Of a DNA stretch of 64,000 nt, positions 1-14,000 are shown in pieces. A program made the translations under genes and the position numbers. The notes beneath the pieces are model-generated. The model was not told where the DNA came from. It was given only the letters and a program-made list of their open reading frames with translations, and searched no databases. Positions within the stretch are counted from its first letter, which is position 1; each line of letters starts with the position of its first letter. The stretch comes from Paramecium tetraurelia (taxonomy: Eukaryota > Ciliophora > Oligohymenophorea > Peniculida > Parameciidae), in NCBI RefSeq assembly GCF_000165425.1, contig NW_001799641.1, forward strand, positions 191,027 to 255,026. The letters are read 5' to 3'.

Positions 1-3000
1 CAATAATTGTTAATCATTCACAATTAATTCGATTACAAACATCTATTGTTTATGATCAGTATCATTTTTCTTATAACGATATTCCTCATAAAAGACTGAA
101 TAAACAACAGGAATAGGATTGAAATCTTGGGGTGTAAATTTCTCAATGTATTTTGAATATCTATCTTAGTATATTTTTTCAGCCCTTGTTTTTAATTACT
201 CACTATCTTCTTCACTGCTAATGGTTTGTTTTTCAGGTATAGATGATTTGGATGAGGGTCTCCCTTAACTCTTCTGCATTTCTGATTGTCTTGTCTATCC
301 AAATAATAATGCTTGATGTCTTTTCAAGTGTTCCTCATAGAAGAATACACATAACTTCTCATCAAAAATAGTGACCACTTAAACCAAACTTTATTGATCA
401 CTCTCTTGATATTCACTTCTTTATCCTCCTCTATATGCACTCCCAGATGAAAAGTTATTTGATTAGACTCTTAGATCATCAACAATCTTTGTAATTACCT
501 TGTCGTACTATTAAACAAATAAATTTAAATCTTCTGGAACAAATAAATAAGTTTCTTTATTTTAAACTACTTAATTTCCATTTTCTAAATCAATTAGATT
601 TGCATATCTATTTTTTGGAGGTGCTTATCCATTCATTAAGAATTCTATTCCAGTTGATTCTATTTCCCTTGAAATGAATGGCAAAATCATCCAAATCAAC
701 ACTTTATTATAAAAGTCATCAATTTACAAAATTGCATTCGACCATTTCTAATCGAACACATCATAACTGATTATATTTAATCTAAATACCTTTCAGATTC
801 GACTGATGAGTTCTCTGATTTTGATTTCTGTCCACTTTATTGTAAAATCTCATCATTTTCATGATACGTTCCTACTTTGTTTTTAGTTACCAATCTCTAC
901 AACCTTTCAATCATTTTATATAACCCTTTAGTTATACCCATGATATTCCCATTCACATCAAATAGAATGTGTTGAGCTCCTTTAAATGCAATATTCTTTA
1001 ATTTCTTGCCCTCATCACCTACAAACTTTGGTTATTCCTCTTCCAATGACTTTAAACATCCAATCATTGTAAAATCATCTTCTAATTCTTAACTAAAATT
1101 ATGTGCCAAATAAACTTAACATCTTATCAATGTTTTATCATACAATTTTGCAAATGTTTAAAAATACTTACCAATTCTTGCCGTAACTCCTCTTCGTATA
1201 TAATTCTACATTATTTCATCATGAATCGGTTCTAGCCATACAGGCATCAAAGTATTGATGTTACCTTTAGTGAAATCTACAAAGGCATTCGTTGGATTAG
1301 GAAATTTTCCAAATCCAAAAAATTTGGGGATCAAAGGAGAAATTACCTTATTTAATACTTTTCCGATATTTGGACCAAATGCTATGCAAACTTTTACTGA
1401 TATTGCTTCTCCCTTAAAAAAGTTAATGTTCGTAATTTCAAACGAATTCATACTCTTCTCAAATGACAGAATTTCTCTCCTTTCTAATGATAGTATTAAT
1501 CTTTACCTTTCTCCATTTCAAAATATTTTCTTACATTATTAAACAATAATAGATCAATTAAAGCGTTTACCTTCAAAAATTGTACATTATAGGTTCTCCC
1601 ATTTTGATAAAATATTTGATAATAAATGTTAAATTGATACATAACATCATCTCTTAATTTCTATAGTTTTTTTATTTGGTCCTCAATTTAAAGATAATCT
1701 GAGAATTTGCCCTCTTTAAATGATTTCCAGAATTAAGATTTAAATTGACTAACCTCTGTTAATAGAGGTATCATATTTTGTTTAACTTGTTCCATTTAAT
1801 AAAGATTTTGAACTATACTTCTTTCACTTTTGCTCACCTATAATTTCACATTCGAAACTCTGGTCTCTTTATTTATATTATAATCCTCATCTTTTTGCAT
1901 TTAAGCTTAGAGTATGAATTGTAATAATAAACACATTTAAATGAAATAAAACGAGTAATCTCGCTTTTTCTAAAAAAAGATTTTAAGTTCTTAATAAGTT
2001 TTTGGGGCATTATGTTTGTATTTATTAATAAATGTTAAGAACTTTAGACTGAATATTTCAAACACTCTTAAATCCTGATAATTTAATTTGTGTTTCTCAA
2101 AGCTTCCCTTGAACAAACAGGAAATCAAAAGCACAGTTTCGTCAAATAATAGAATTTTCTATGATCCTATTTTCCTGCATTAACATTTAGTTGAATTGCA
2201 TCTATTCATGTGAAGACTGAATTTTTATATTAATTCGATTTCCTTAGTTTTATTTTTTTGTGCTAATTAACTCAACTCAAAGAAATCTTCAATGTATAGC
2301 AACTCATAATATTGATTATTTGTCTTGTTTATTGAGAGGTAAGCATTTGCTCTTTTGCTATCAAAAAGAATTTAAAACAAATATTATACAACTGGCTGCA
2401 TAATTAACATGATAGTTGCCAAGCTGTAAGGACTGGCTGTACTCAAAGCCTTGATTGAAGAGAATAGGAATACAACAGAATGAGTCATTAAAGCTCTATT
2501 AAATATATATCCTTATTGAGAAAATCTAAAATATCTATAAATAACTTACCCAAAAGGCAATTAAAAATATGCTTCATAAATTTGCATCGCCAATATTAAT
2601 CCATGCAAGGTCCTACTCACTATCTGTGTGATTTCATCATTCTTCAAATAGAGGATAGCCATGGGTATTACAAATGTCTACGCAATTAGATTATTATAGG
2701 AAAAATGCTTTCTTAGATGTTGCTCGTTGAATTCAAAATTCACAAAATATACATTCGAAATTGTCAGAGTCAATACTGTAAAAAATAGAACAATAGTGGC
2801 TATGATATTAAGAGAGCTATCGGATTGGAGATAATTCCATCCTATGTAGTACAATTAGGGCAAATACAAAAACCATGTGAAATATAGAAAATAAAAGTTA
2901 ATTATCATGGTAGCCATCTGAATATATTATATATATTATTACTTGTAATATGCTTTTAGATATATTACCTACTTTCTTGTTCACATTCTTAATTCTCCTA

Positions 3001-3284
3001 TAGATTACTATAAGGTATGGGATGATATTTAATATGATGATAATCACTCCAATCAGTATGTTGATTTCATATGTCTCTATAAATATTGGGGTTATCAAAC
3101 TAATTCTTGATAAAGCATTAATTAAACGATATATGTATTCGTGATTTTCGCTTATTAAGAAATAAGTTAACTACAAATAGTAAACTGTTATCTAAAATGT
3201 TGTGAAATAAGAATTATTTAAAGATGGTGACAAGTTGGTTTAAATGATTAAACTTATGAATTCCCCTAAAAAATTCCATCTCAT
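1..3284 (-). CDS. TmcB-like multi-pass membrane protein with PAS domain (3' end beyond window)
   Basis: The start is the ATG at 3284-3282 and the frame is still open at base 1, giving about 1,060 residues. Four introns fit: 2918-2942, 2526-2549, 1484-1506 and 767-789. The N-terminal third holds about seven hydrophobic segments, for example around IIIILNIIPYLIVIY. A Cys-containing loop and a helical linker follow. Next comes a PAS-like region whose second half contains FDVNGNIMGITKGLY, which aligns in position with DWEINGM in the gene at 38174-44066. After that lie a further membrane segment (VLIWMILPFI) and a Ser/Glu-rich tail. The order matches the ciliate TmcB-like family of large PAS membrane proteins, whose function is unknown; sensing at the cell surface or cilia is inference. 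The assignment rests on architecture and on resemblance to two other genes in this window. Confidence 0.8.
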
Positions 3285-5071
3285 ATTTAAATCAATTTTA
3301 TTATTGCAGAAATTATCAAAATTATGATAAATATATTTATCCTAATGATCAAAAACATTTAATCAGTTCTCAAAAAAGTGTAAAATCTCTAAACTCTCTT
3401 TACAAATCTCAATTTTTGAATATAAACTCAATTGGATCTTTTTCAAAATAAATATAGCAAATCCAATTTTAAAGTTTCAAAATTAATTTGTTGTAAATGT
3501 AATCTTAATGATTTTATTGGGAGACTAATGTAATTAGATTTCCTTATTTGAAATGGGATCAAAAAAATAATAAATGAATGATATTTAAGAACTAAATTTT
3601 TATGTTAAGAGCTTCTAAGGTAATGAATATCAGAAATAAATAATTTACTTAATGAAATAATATTATATTTAATAATATCCATTTTTCCCTACTAATAAAG
3701 CAATAAATTTAACTATTTAAATAGAGATGAACAAAATTCAACTTTTCTTTTTGTTTTGTAATCATTTTTAATTATTCTATTTAAATATAATCTATATTTA
3801 AAACAAAAGATAGAATTATATTTAAGATATTCTACACATTCCAATATTTATTTTTTCACTTAAAAACAAGTGATTTGTCATAAAGGCAAATTGTGGCGTG
3901 TAGAGATCTCATTTAATATAATGCTTTAATTACCTAAATTGAATTATAACCATAAAAATAATAATGAAGAATTTATATATAATTGAATTTCTATTTTAGT
4001 TCATTAATTACGTTTCAATTGGAATTTAAGTAGGGTCAACCTATGTTTCCTGTTTGATTGGTAGATAGTGAAAGTGCCATTTTTTGTAATAAGGATAAAC
4101 GAGGAAAAATATTTTTGTGGAAGATTGTGTATATTTGAATTGTTATTTGAAATAATCACAGGGACCATTATTAAATTGATAAAAAACTTAAGTTTCTAAA
4201 AAAGAGAAAAGAAGAGGGAAATTAAACACCTTGTTTAAGGAAAAAAGTAATTTATTGATGTTCCAATTCAATAATAATCCACATAAGATATTTAATTTTT
4301 ATATTGATATAAGTGGATTAGATGAGAACTTTTTTGATAAAAGTAATATTGATACATAATAGTAACTGTAGATTCAATAGAAGAGACTGAGGAATCATTA
4401 AAAAAGTATTATCAAAGTTGCATAATATTTTTAGAAATCCAAACTTTCAAATAGTTTGAGAGAATTACCATGAGAAACATAAGTTTTTGAATTCAAGACA
4501 TTGTTAGAGATGGAAAGTATTGAGGATCAAGTAAAATCCTCAGTTCGGTGTAAAGATATAATTTTGATACTCATGTGTTTCGTATGAGTTGACATCATAA
4601 CTAATTTTTAATTTATAATAGTTTTAGGTCCCAGCGTTTGAGTATAATATATAACAAACAAGTTGATGAATGTTAAGTTATATATAAAATTGTTTATATA
4701 TATGCAAAGATATACAAGAAAAGAACCTTAAATAAACAAGGAAGAGAGTAATTGGAACTTCTTTGAACACATAAATTGAGTTAGTTTTAATAACATTAAT
4801 AAATGTTAAATTTATAAATATCTCAAAATATTACTTTAATTTGAGGTAAAGTGGACATCGTTAAATACTTATACGTAATCTTACAAGTATTTAAGAAATA
4901 AGTAAAATGGGGATGATTAATATTTGAAAATAGAGATTTTAGTATTTTTTTTGATAACTTTGATCTTATCTATTATTTATTCTATTTTAAATCATAACAT
5001 GATATGGAAAAGATTTATTTTTCATTTGAAATATTTCAATTATTTTGTGTGATTAAGAAATATTAAAATAA
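3285..5071. other. long intergenic stretch, possible gene remnant inside
   Basis: This is the longest gene-poor stretch of the window, at about 1.8 kb. It lies between two divergently transcribed genes and should contain both promoters. The DNA is extremely A+T rich. Apart from the gene-like fragment listed at 4180-4587, I see no frame with protein-like composition on either strand, and no RNA gene. Confidence 0.6.
4180..4587 (+). pseudogene. gene-like fragment, possibly a relic
   Basis: A TGA-free frame runs from 4180 to 4470. It has mixed composition: a basic stretch (KKEKRRGKLNTLFKEK), then FNFYIDISGLDENFFDK, then a Gln-rich stretch. If a 30-nt GT...AG segment starting at 4454 is removed, the frame extends to a TGA at 4585-4587. 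There is no convincing start: the first in-frame ATG (4258) lies inside the conserved-looking part. I do not recognise it. It may be a decayed gene, the middle of a gene whose first exon I missed, or chance. Confidence 0.25.
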
Positions 5072-8000
5072 ATGATAACTTTTGCATTTTTTTTAGTAGT
5101 GATCTAAGCTGAATATGTGAAACAAATACTTCGTGATCTATCTGACTTGAGCGAATTTACACCGACGCCAAAAACTCAGGTTTGTTCAGTTCAAAATTAC
5201 GACATGGTGATTTTAGATCAACAAAATCCTTCACTATCCCTTAAGACACCAATTGAAAAAGCGCATTATTTTATACGTCTTTATGTTGACTATATGTTTT
5301 TGGAATAATGGTAAGGTGATACAATATAAGTACTACTTAATAACAATAAAATTGATGAATATACATACATATAGACTGATAAATCTGATTAAGGACGTAT
5401 TTGTAGGGAGTATATATATTAGTTATTCATTTTAGTTCCACCAATTCAAAATATATGACCAGGGAAATTGAGTTTTATCATATAGATTAGTATCTGGAAT
5501 TATAATTCTAGGTATTATATAAGGATTCAACTATTTCTTCGCCTGGTGCCGATTATTTACCTAAACTTGGAATCCGAAACATTTAAGTTAATGCATTGGA
5601 ATGTCACCCATAATGCTCAAGTTGCAGTGGCCCAACTGAAAATGATTGTAGAACATGTCCTTAACTTGCTAAAAAAGGCAAAGTATCCAATACATGCAAG
5701 TGTCCTAATTCAACCCCTTACATATATGCTGATAATTGTATTGCATATTGTCCCAAGAATACATTTCTAAATGAATTCAAAGTGTGTTTTGGAAGTTCCT
5801 TGATAAAAAACTTGGAGAGTTCCTTATTAAACTCTTTTGATCATGGACAAAATAATAAATAATCCTTGTGGTCAATTTCCATGACACGCACCACAAAGGA
5901 TCAATTACTATTTAGACATAAGGACAGTTATTTAATTGGTAAATTTGAGGAGAGATAGACCCTCACAGTTAGCTAGTATAGCTTGATTGGACATCATAGG
6001 ATAAGAGTAAGATTTAATTTATATTTATTCTACACATGGGCTGTTAATGAATATATAATAACAATTATTGATGATGTCAGACAAAAACCATTATTATATA
6101 GTAAGGATGGATTCATCAATTATGCAAACAATGATTCATGTACAAATTAGGAGATTAATGAATGCTAAGTTTTCCTTGTAGATTACTATCTGAATCACAC
6201 AAGTGATAATCTAAAAATATAAATATATAGTGATACATACAAATAGAGTACTTCGAGATGGGCAATATCTGATTTTTTTATAGATGCTTTGAAATGCACT
6301 GAAAATTGTGCGAAATGTTTGAATGATTAGGTTTGTGTTAAATGTGAAACTGGGTTTTTATTACTCAAGCAATAATGTGTAGTTACTTGTCCCCTATCTT
6401 ACAGTTTTTAGAAGGATAACAAATGTGTAGAAATGGATGATGAAACAGAATGTATTATAATAATTTAATTTTAGATTCTGAATACTTATTGAAAGAATTA
6501 GTTTCAACTAAACTTCATGGGACCATACCGGGTGTCACTAGTTACTTTAATGGATATCGTCATTTGGGAGGTCTATCAGTTTCAACTACAAGATACAACC
6601 AAAAATTTTAATATTTAAAACCCCATTATTAAATTAGAGCTGCATTCAAAGTGGATTTATTAAATACTAATCAATCTTAAGGATATGTGAGTATAAATCT
6701 AGGAAATTATACACAAATTGTTAATACAGATCCTGCTAGGATGTTTTAAACAACAACTGTTAATTTCACATTTGCTCACTCTTCAAAATATTTGAAATTA
6801 GCAATCATTTCATCTAGTTTCAATAATTATTTTAGATCAGGAATTTCAAATATGAGAATAACCATTGATTATTGTTATCCAACTTGTACAGCATGCACAG
6901 GACCAGGAATCAATGAATGTTTACAATGGTCATATGATCCAAATTATGATAAGTAATCAAATCTTTGTTAATTGTCTACCTACTTCTATAATGATTCATG
7001 CATTTCTTGTGACTCACAATGTTAATCATGCAGTCAGTAAAACTATTGTACCTTATGTTCATCCGCCTATACATAATCTGGATAGTCATGTTATTGTAGC
7101 AAAGGTTATTATTTGGATGAATCGAATACTTGCTAAAAGTGTTTTGAGAAGTGTTCAGGATGTTTAGGACCATTGTAAGAAGATTGCTTTGATTTATAAT
7201 CCAAAGAAATAGCTTGTGATATTTCAAAAGGGTATTAGAATGGATAAGAATGCAATGATGGCAATTATAATATTAGAGATGGTTGCTCTAATTGTATTAT
7301 GGATGAAGGTTGGTCATGTGTAAATCAAATAGGCAAATAATCAATTTGCATTAAATGTCCTCTGAATTGTATGGATTGTAAACAAAATTAAAATAAATTA
7401 TAATGCTTATAATGTTAGCCTGGCTATTTCTTTTATTAGAATGGATGTTTCCAATGTAAATCTGAATGTCTAGAATGCAATTACATAGATTAATGTACTA
7501 AATGTACTGTACCTACTATCATTCCATTAAATGGTAAATGTTCATATTGCGAGACTGAAAGGGGTTACTATGAAGTTAATGGAAAGTGTTAATCCAAATG
7601 TGGAGATTATCGATTGACCGCAGAAGAGCAATGTGATGATGGAAACTTAATTGATGGGGATGGTTGCTCTTCCAAATGTACTATTGAAACTGGATTTTCA
7701 TGTTCAAATGGAATATGCTCAGTTGTTTAATTATAAAACAATTTAGAATTAAAATATTCTAATAAAACTACTACTAATACTCTCAAATTAGATTTTGGTG
7801 AGTATCCAGCTAAATGTGATGAGAAGTATGTCAAAGTCTATCTAGAGAATTTTGATCCAAAAGACTTCAAGGTTTTCTTAAATCTAAAAGAAGAAGGTTC
7901 AATGAAATACTGTTAAATTTCATTTAAATTTTATAGAAATGTCAGAGATTATGATGTAATCCATGTGATATTTTATAAAAATAAATAAAGGCTATTATCA

Positions 8001-9317
8001 GTGGATTTTGAAGAAATGATAATCTAAGCAAGAAGTGAAACATTCTATAGTGACGAGGAAGAGCAATAAGCACAATAAGTTTAACAATTACAAAGTAATT
8101 TTGTTTCAGCACTTTACTTTTTGGGTCCAGGCACTATTCTATTGGGTGGTTTTAACTTTTTCTTTAGTATTTTGGATATCTTGGCTTGGTTAAATAATTT
8201 CTATTATTTCAACGTGATGTATCCAGCTAATGTTAATATCATATTTTTAAATCCTGCATGGGAATTAATGAACCCATTTGATTTTACTCCAATCGTCAGA
8301 GTGGATACTGATAAGGATTATATTGAAAGTCCTTTCAGATTTGAACAAAAGGGAGTTGACCCATATTTCCTTAATAACATGATGATGTGCTTCGTGACTT
8401 GGCTACTATGCGCTGGTCTATTTCCCATCTGCAAATGCACTATTTTCATAATTGAAAGGATTTATCAAAGGAGTCCGAAACAAAAGGTTAGGACTGTTAA
8501 GATTAAATAAATGCCAGTGTTTCATTTAGATTAAAACTTAGAATCCCAATAACCAGAAACTGAAGTAAAATTAGAAGAACCTAAACTGTTTCCATCAATA
8601 GTTCAATATATTTATAATAATGCATATGAGTACTAGATCAGTTTCAGAGCCATCATCATTAAATAATTAAATTTGGTTTACTTGGACATATGTATGGCAA
8701 GTGTTTTGCAATTGCAATTTATGGACAAAAGTGATTAGCCACTAATTTTCTCCTAAATTTTCCTATCATTTATGGGATTGTTTATTTGTATATCTATTTT
8801 TCTCATTGCTATAAAGGTGTCTAAGTAATCCAGTTTGCTTTTGAATACAAAATCATATCAATTTGATTATAGTACTTTGTATGAAGGAATAGATGTCAAA
8901 TCTGATATATCAAAGATGTATTTTAGTATAAGTTTTGCAAGGAAGATGTTGTTTATTGTATTTTTAGTTGGGTTGTACCATTATCCACTCTTTTAAACAT
9001 CATTTTGTTGTGCTGCAAGCTTTTTAAATGTGATGTTGCTTCTTTACAAGAATCCTTTTGAGAGTAAGGTTGACTATATTCAAAATGCAGTTCCAGATGC
9101 TACTATATTTTTTGTATTAGTTCTTTGTGTCGTTTTAGCATTCGACGACAAAGAATAAAAGTATTCTTCGAAAACTAGGACCAATATTGGATGGGCCATG
9201 TTAAGCTTTATTGGTTTGTCAGTTTTAACCCAATTAGGATTGATTTTAAGGCAATTAATCATAGACATCAAAGAAAACTTCCAATGGATCAAAAATAAAT
9301 TGTTCCCCTCTGATTGA
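5072..9317 (+). CDS. Cys-rich DUF4215-type repeat protein with C-terminal multi-pass membrane domain
   Basis: The protein has 1,398 residues and two introns, 5410-5435 and 6452-6474. It begins with a signal peptide ([13 protein letters not shown]). A long extracellular part follows, with furin-like and EGF-like spaced cysteines such as [17 protein letters not shown]. Two copies of the Myxococcus-type DUF4215 repeat are visible: [16 protein letters not shown] near residue 700 and [18 protein letters not shown] near residue 840. From about residue 990 the chain has roughly seven hydrophobic segments and ends in the cytosol with KNKLFPSD. Such proteins form large families in ciliates and are presumed surface proteins; ligand and function are unknown. 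The start is the ATG directly before the signal peptide. Confidence 0.88.
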
Positions 9318-9445
9318 TTCTTATATTATTTTCATTAATATGCAACAACATTTTTAATAATAATAATTATGTATACAACTATTATTTTATATCAATTAAT
9401 ATATATATTATTAGTATATTAATTTAAATTTGAAGTTCAATAAAC

Positions 9446-11027
9446 ATGAGCAGAAGTAAAATTATTATGTAAATAAGAAAAGAGAGTTTCCTGGTTTTTT
9501 GAGAGTCAACCTGAACCCAAAGAAGAATAAAATCCATCTTCCCTACATAACAACACAGTTGAAGAATAAAAATAAGATTAAAAAATCCCTTCAGCATAAA
9601 TCGCTCAACCAATTTAGGCTGTTGCTTAGGCTCCACAAACCATACCAACAACCCAGTTTGATATAGAAAGTAACAGAACTCGAAAAATCTCATTCATCCC
9701 ATTTATAGGCAATAGAGTTGCTGAATCTACTCCGCCAAAATTAAGTACAATTTTTGAAGAATAACCAAGTTCAAAAAAATAGGAACCTCAATAAAACAAG
9801 GTTCCTGTAGTTTAATAAACTTAAATACAAATGTCTGTCTAAAAATAACCAACAATTCAAACCTAAATTATTCAAACACCACAATAACAACCATTTCGAA
9901 CACCTAAGGCAATTCAAATTGAAGAAAATAGTGGAAAGTAATCCTATAGAAAAAATGTGAAACCAATTGAAATAGACATTGTCAAAGAACTCCAACAATT
10001 GAGTTCATTGGCTGAAATGAATGAGGCAACTTTGAAAAGAGTGATCACAAGAGAGGAATAAGAAATTTTAATTATTTAAGATTTATTGACTTAAAAGATA
10101 AGCAAACTTCAATAAAAGTTGATCCAATTAAATGAGATTGAATAAAAACAACTAGATTCAAGGATGAGTAATAATAATAAACTCAATCAACTACAAGAAA
10201 GAGAAAATATTATTGAAAATTAATTGGATGAACCAAAAAAATAGGAGTAAAAAGGATCTTCTTAACAAATAAGAGCTATCTTGATATAATGTCTTGGATA
10301 TAAAGTAAGTCATATCTATTATGATAAAAAATAATATCAAATCACATTTACATATAAATAGGCTAATGTCTAATACACATTTTAGAATCAGAAGCAGATT
10401 GATGCCAATCTAGAAGTTTAGGAGATATTTAATGAATTCTATAGAGAGTTACAAGAGAATAGATTGGTGTTATCTGGTTTGAAGGTTGATTACAAGTAAA
10501 AAACGGAAATAAACAAAGGAGAATTACTATAATTGTCGTTGAAACATTAATTTTAAAATTCCAATAAGATGGCTAATGAGATCATCTTTTCAGCCATCCA
10601 TTAGATGCCAATATTGTTATCTAAGGTGGATGAATTGGAATAGTAATTGCTTTCTAATAACAAAATTTGGGGTACTTTGTGGAAATTGGATTCAGAGAGA
10701 GGATCTATATAGATTTTGTTTAGTCATAGATGCAGAATAGATGACAAAAATTTATAATCTAACTCAAAAAAGAAAATTATAAGATTTGAAATAAATTTAA
10801 GAACTTTCGAAATTCAATACTAATTTTACAAATATTTTGATGAAATCATATCTCCCTTCATTTAAAAGGATTCTAAGAGGAAAAAAAGTGTTTCAGAAAT
10901 CTCTTTTGGTGAAAGAGCTGAAGGTTTAGTGAGTGATGAATTTACAGAGGCGATTCAAGATTATTTATCCAGAAAACCAAATTTATAGGAACTCGTAGAG
11001 TGGTTGAATATTATATAACTCAATTGA
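9446..11027 (+). CDS. coiled-coil protein, candidate KNL1/Spc105-like kinetochore scaffold
   Basis: A 10-nt first exon is joined across the intron 9456-9477 to a long frame, giving 519 residues. Without that intron the frame has no ATG until 9831, yet bases 9478-9830 are clearly coding. The new N-terminus reads MSRKKRVSWF, which carries an RVxF-type PP1-docking motif at residues 6-9 after a basic patch. A second similar site, RKISF, lies at 72-76. A disordered, Gln- and Pro-rich region follows. Then come a coiled coil (about 165-270) and a globular C-terminal half containing IWGTLWKLDSERGSIQILF. KNL1/Spc105 proteins share this plan: PP1 motif, disorder, coiled coil, RWD domains. The identification is inference from layout only; it could be an unrelated PP1-binding coiled-coil protein. 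Confidence 0.8.
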
Positions 11028-11061
11028 AATTGTATATTTTTCATTAAATAAATTTTTATTA

Positions 11062-14000
11062 ATGCTCAACTCTTCAGAATAGGCTGCCACATCAACTTTA
11101 AATGATAAATTGGAGGATCTAAAGAAAATAATGAAGCAATATTAAAAGTATACATCCGATTCATAAAACGAATTTGAGTAACATTTTAAGAAATATGGAC
11201 CATTCAATAAATAATACTCTTAGTAGATTTCATTAACAGTTAATGATCCAATTAGCTTAGGTATTTTACTATATTTAAATCAAGGATAAAATTTGATGGA
11301 ATTCATCTAGCTCTTTGAATTAATATCAAAAACTACTCTTTCATAATGTTCAGAATTTTCGTAATTCTTTTCTCAAAGTATCGAGCAATATAATGAGAAG
11401 ATGAGTATTTTCACCAAAATAATAACAGATGGTAATTTCTAATAGTCTTAATAACTTGCTCAACATAGATAAAATTGGAAAAAAGCCAAAGATAAATATG
11501 ATAAGCTATGTAAGGAGATAGAAGTGACATTGAGTTCAAGTAAAAAGAATTCAGGAGATGCCTTGACTGGATATGATCTCAACATATCCCAAAAAAACGA
11601 TTAGAAATTGAAGGAATTAGTTAAACAAGTAGATCCTGCAGAATAGCAATATAAGGATGCTTTTGAAATTTTGACAATCAAAACGAAGGAATTCAATTAA
11701 GCTATTGATGATTCTAGATAGTAATTAATTCAAGCTCATTAATCGACCTATTAAAGATTTGTAGAAATTGCAATTAAACTTGATCAACATAAGTTATCAG
11801 CCAATTATTAGATTAAAGCTTAGATTCATGAAAAGTAGGAAAAGATCTTAACTATGCCAAAATATGAATACGAAATTGAAGATCGAATAATTACATCTAA
11901 ATATGAATAGGATAACTAATTTAGATACATTAATACCATGAATAAAATAATTGAAAAAAAACCAATAACAGATGCTGAATATACAATGTTTCCAGATATA
12001 CTTCACAAACATATTGATGCTCAATTGAATTTTATCAATGAAAGACTCAAAAATCAAAAGGCTCTACCAAGTTATCTAGTAGAAATATCCAATCAAATGG
12101 ATGCAGTATCAAAAAATTTATAAAAGTCAATCAAATCAGCATTATAATTTATTTAAGTAATTAATTTATTCATTCTTTTAGGATAAATCAGACAAAGATA
12201 AATCAAACTTCATCAAACCAATTCTATAAGTTTAAGAATTATTAGTTAAATAAAATGATTAATATTCTAAAAAGTATTCATCTTAATCATAATTTATTTA
12301 ATTGAAAGCTTAAGGTCTAGATTAGTTGATAAAGGAACAAAAGATTTAAGAAAAAAGCTTTTTAAACATGTACCAAAAGATGCTAAAAGATTTTTAAGCC
12401 TTCAAATAATAAATGTTAGAAAATGAGTCAAAACCATAAGTTAAAGAAAATTACCTTTAATAATTAAAAAAATCTATTTAAGAGAATTGTACTGCTATTA
12501 AATTCTCCATTGATTAGATTAGAGCTAACGAATTCCAAAGATCTAGTCATTTTATATAAACTATAGAGTAAATAATTAGTCACTATTCTACATTTATGGA
12601 AGAAATTATATCATAAATAAAATAATAGGATGAAACTCTATCTTAAATTTAGGAAAAGATTGGATAAACTGATTATGGAACAATTATTAACACTAAGCTT
12701 GAAAAAATAGATTTGAAATTCTAAAAGAACTTCGAAATGACTGATGAAATCAAATCTAAAATAGAAACAGCTAATTTACTATAACAATAGGAAGAAAGTG
12801 AAAGTGATGACATTAACTTAGAGGAAGGTTCTGTCAAAATTTCTTAAAAACTGATTGAAAAGTTTAGAATCTTAGATGGAGACAAATGTATTGCCAGTTA
12901 TGCATGTGCATTCGATAATAAAATTCTATTGTAAGGAAGGATGTATATTTTTTCATCTAAAGTTTGTTTTCACTCATATTTTAATGGAAAAGTATATAAT
13001 TTAATTTAATAAGACTCTATTTGGGACTACTGCTTTAGGCATTCCTTCAATTGATATATAAAGTATTAGAAGAACTAAGGCATATATGGTAGACGCAGCA
13101 CTTGAATTTAAAACATCAAAAGGAACCTTAGTCTTTGCAAGTTTATCGAATAGAGACAGAACATTGGCAAGCTTGAAACAGGTAAAAGGATTAGAACAAG
13201 GAATTATTGAAGAAAAAACAGAAAATGACCCAGAAAGAAATACACAGTCACCTATTTTAGAATCATAACTATTAGCTAAACCTTAAGATAAATAATCAGG
13301 AATGAGAAGTCCTTCACCAAAACCTTAAACCAGTTTCACAGAAGCTATAAATTTAAAGAGTTTAGATTAATCAAATGATAAATTATAATAAATTGATAGG
13401 AGCCCTAAAGGTTAAATTGCCTAATAATAATAATAATAATAATAGTAATAATAATAATAATAATAACCTATAATTTAATTATAGCAAATTCCTTAAATAA
13501 TAATTAATGAACCAACCTAACAAATATAGGAAATGAAGTCTTCTCCTGAATCTTCTTCCTAATAGAAATTAAATTAAACTACAAATTCATAAGTAACAAC
13601 TGAAAAAAAATAACAATAATCTGAAAGTTAAGAATAATCTAATCCTGCTTTACCCAAGGTTTCTCAATTTGAGGTTGATAAGAATAATAGTCTATATAAT
13701 GAAATAATGATTTAAAATAAATAGAATAGATTCATGAATTAAGCTAACATCGTTAAATTCAAAATTCAATTGAAGGTGACAGTTACAGAATTTATTGATT
13801 TCTTTTTATTAGATACTCCTTATGAAAATTGTCTTTCATTTCCTCATTACTATTAACAAGTGTTATGTTAGGATAAGGAGGTTGAATTTAAAAAATATTA
13901 ACCATAACCTTAACTTGGATAGATTTCAAAAAGAACAATTAATTTTATTCATCCAGTTAAAGAAAAACAAATGTTTGCACCAGATGTAGTTCATTGTTTT

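Noticed and set aside
1255-1542. Plus-strand frame of 95 codons
   Set aside because: It lies antisense to the PAS region of the minus-strand TmcB-like gene, whose spliced frame is continuous and matches its paralogues.
9424-9998. Two minus-strand frames rich in Leu, Phe and Trp
   Set aside because: They are antisense to the disordered N-terminal part of the KNL1-like candidate, which is one continuous frame once its first intron is removed.
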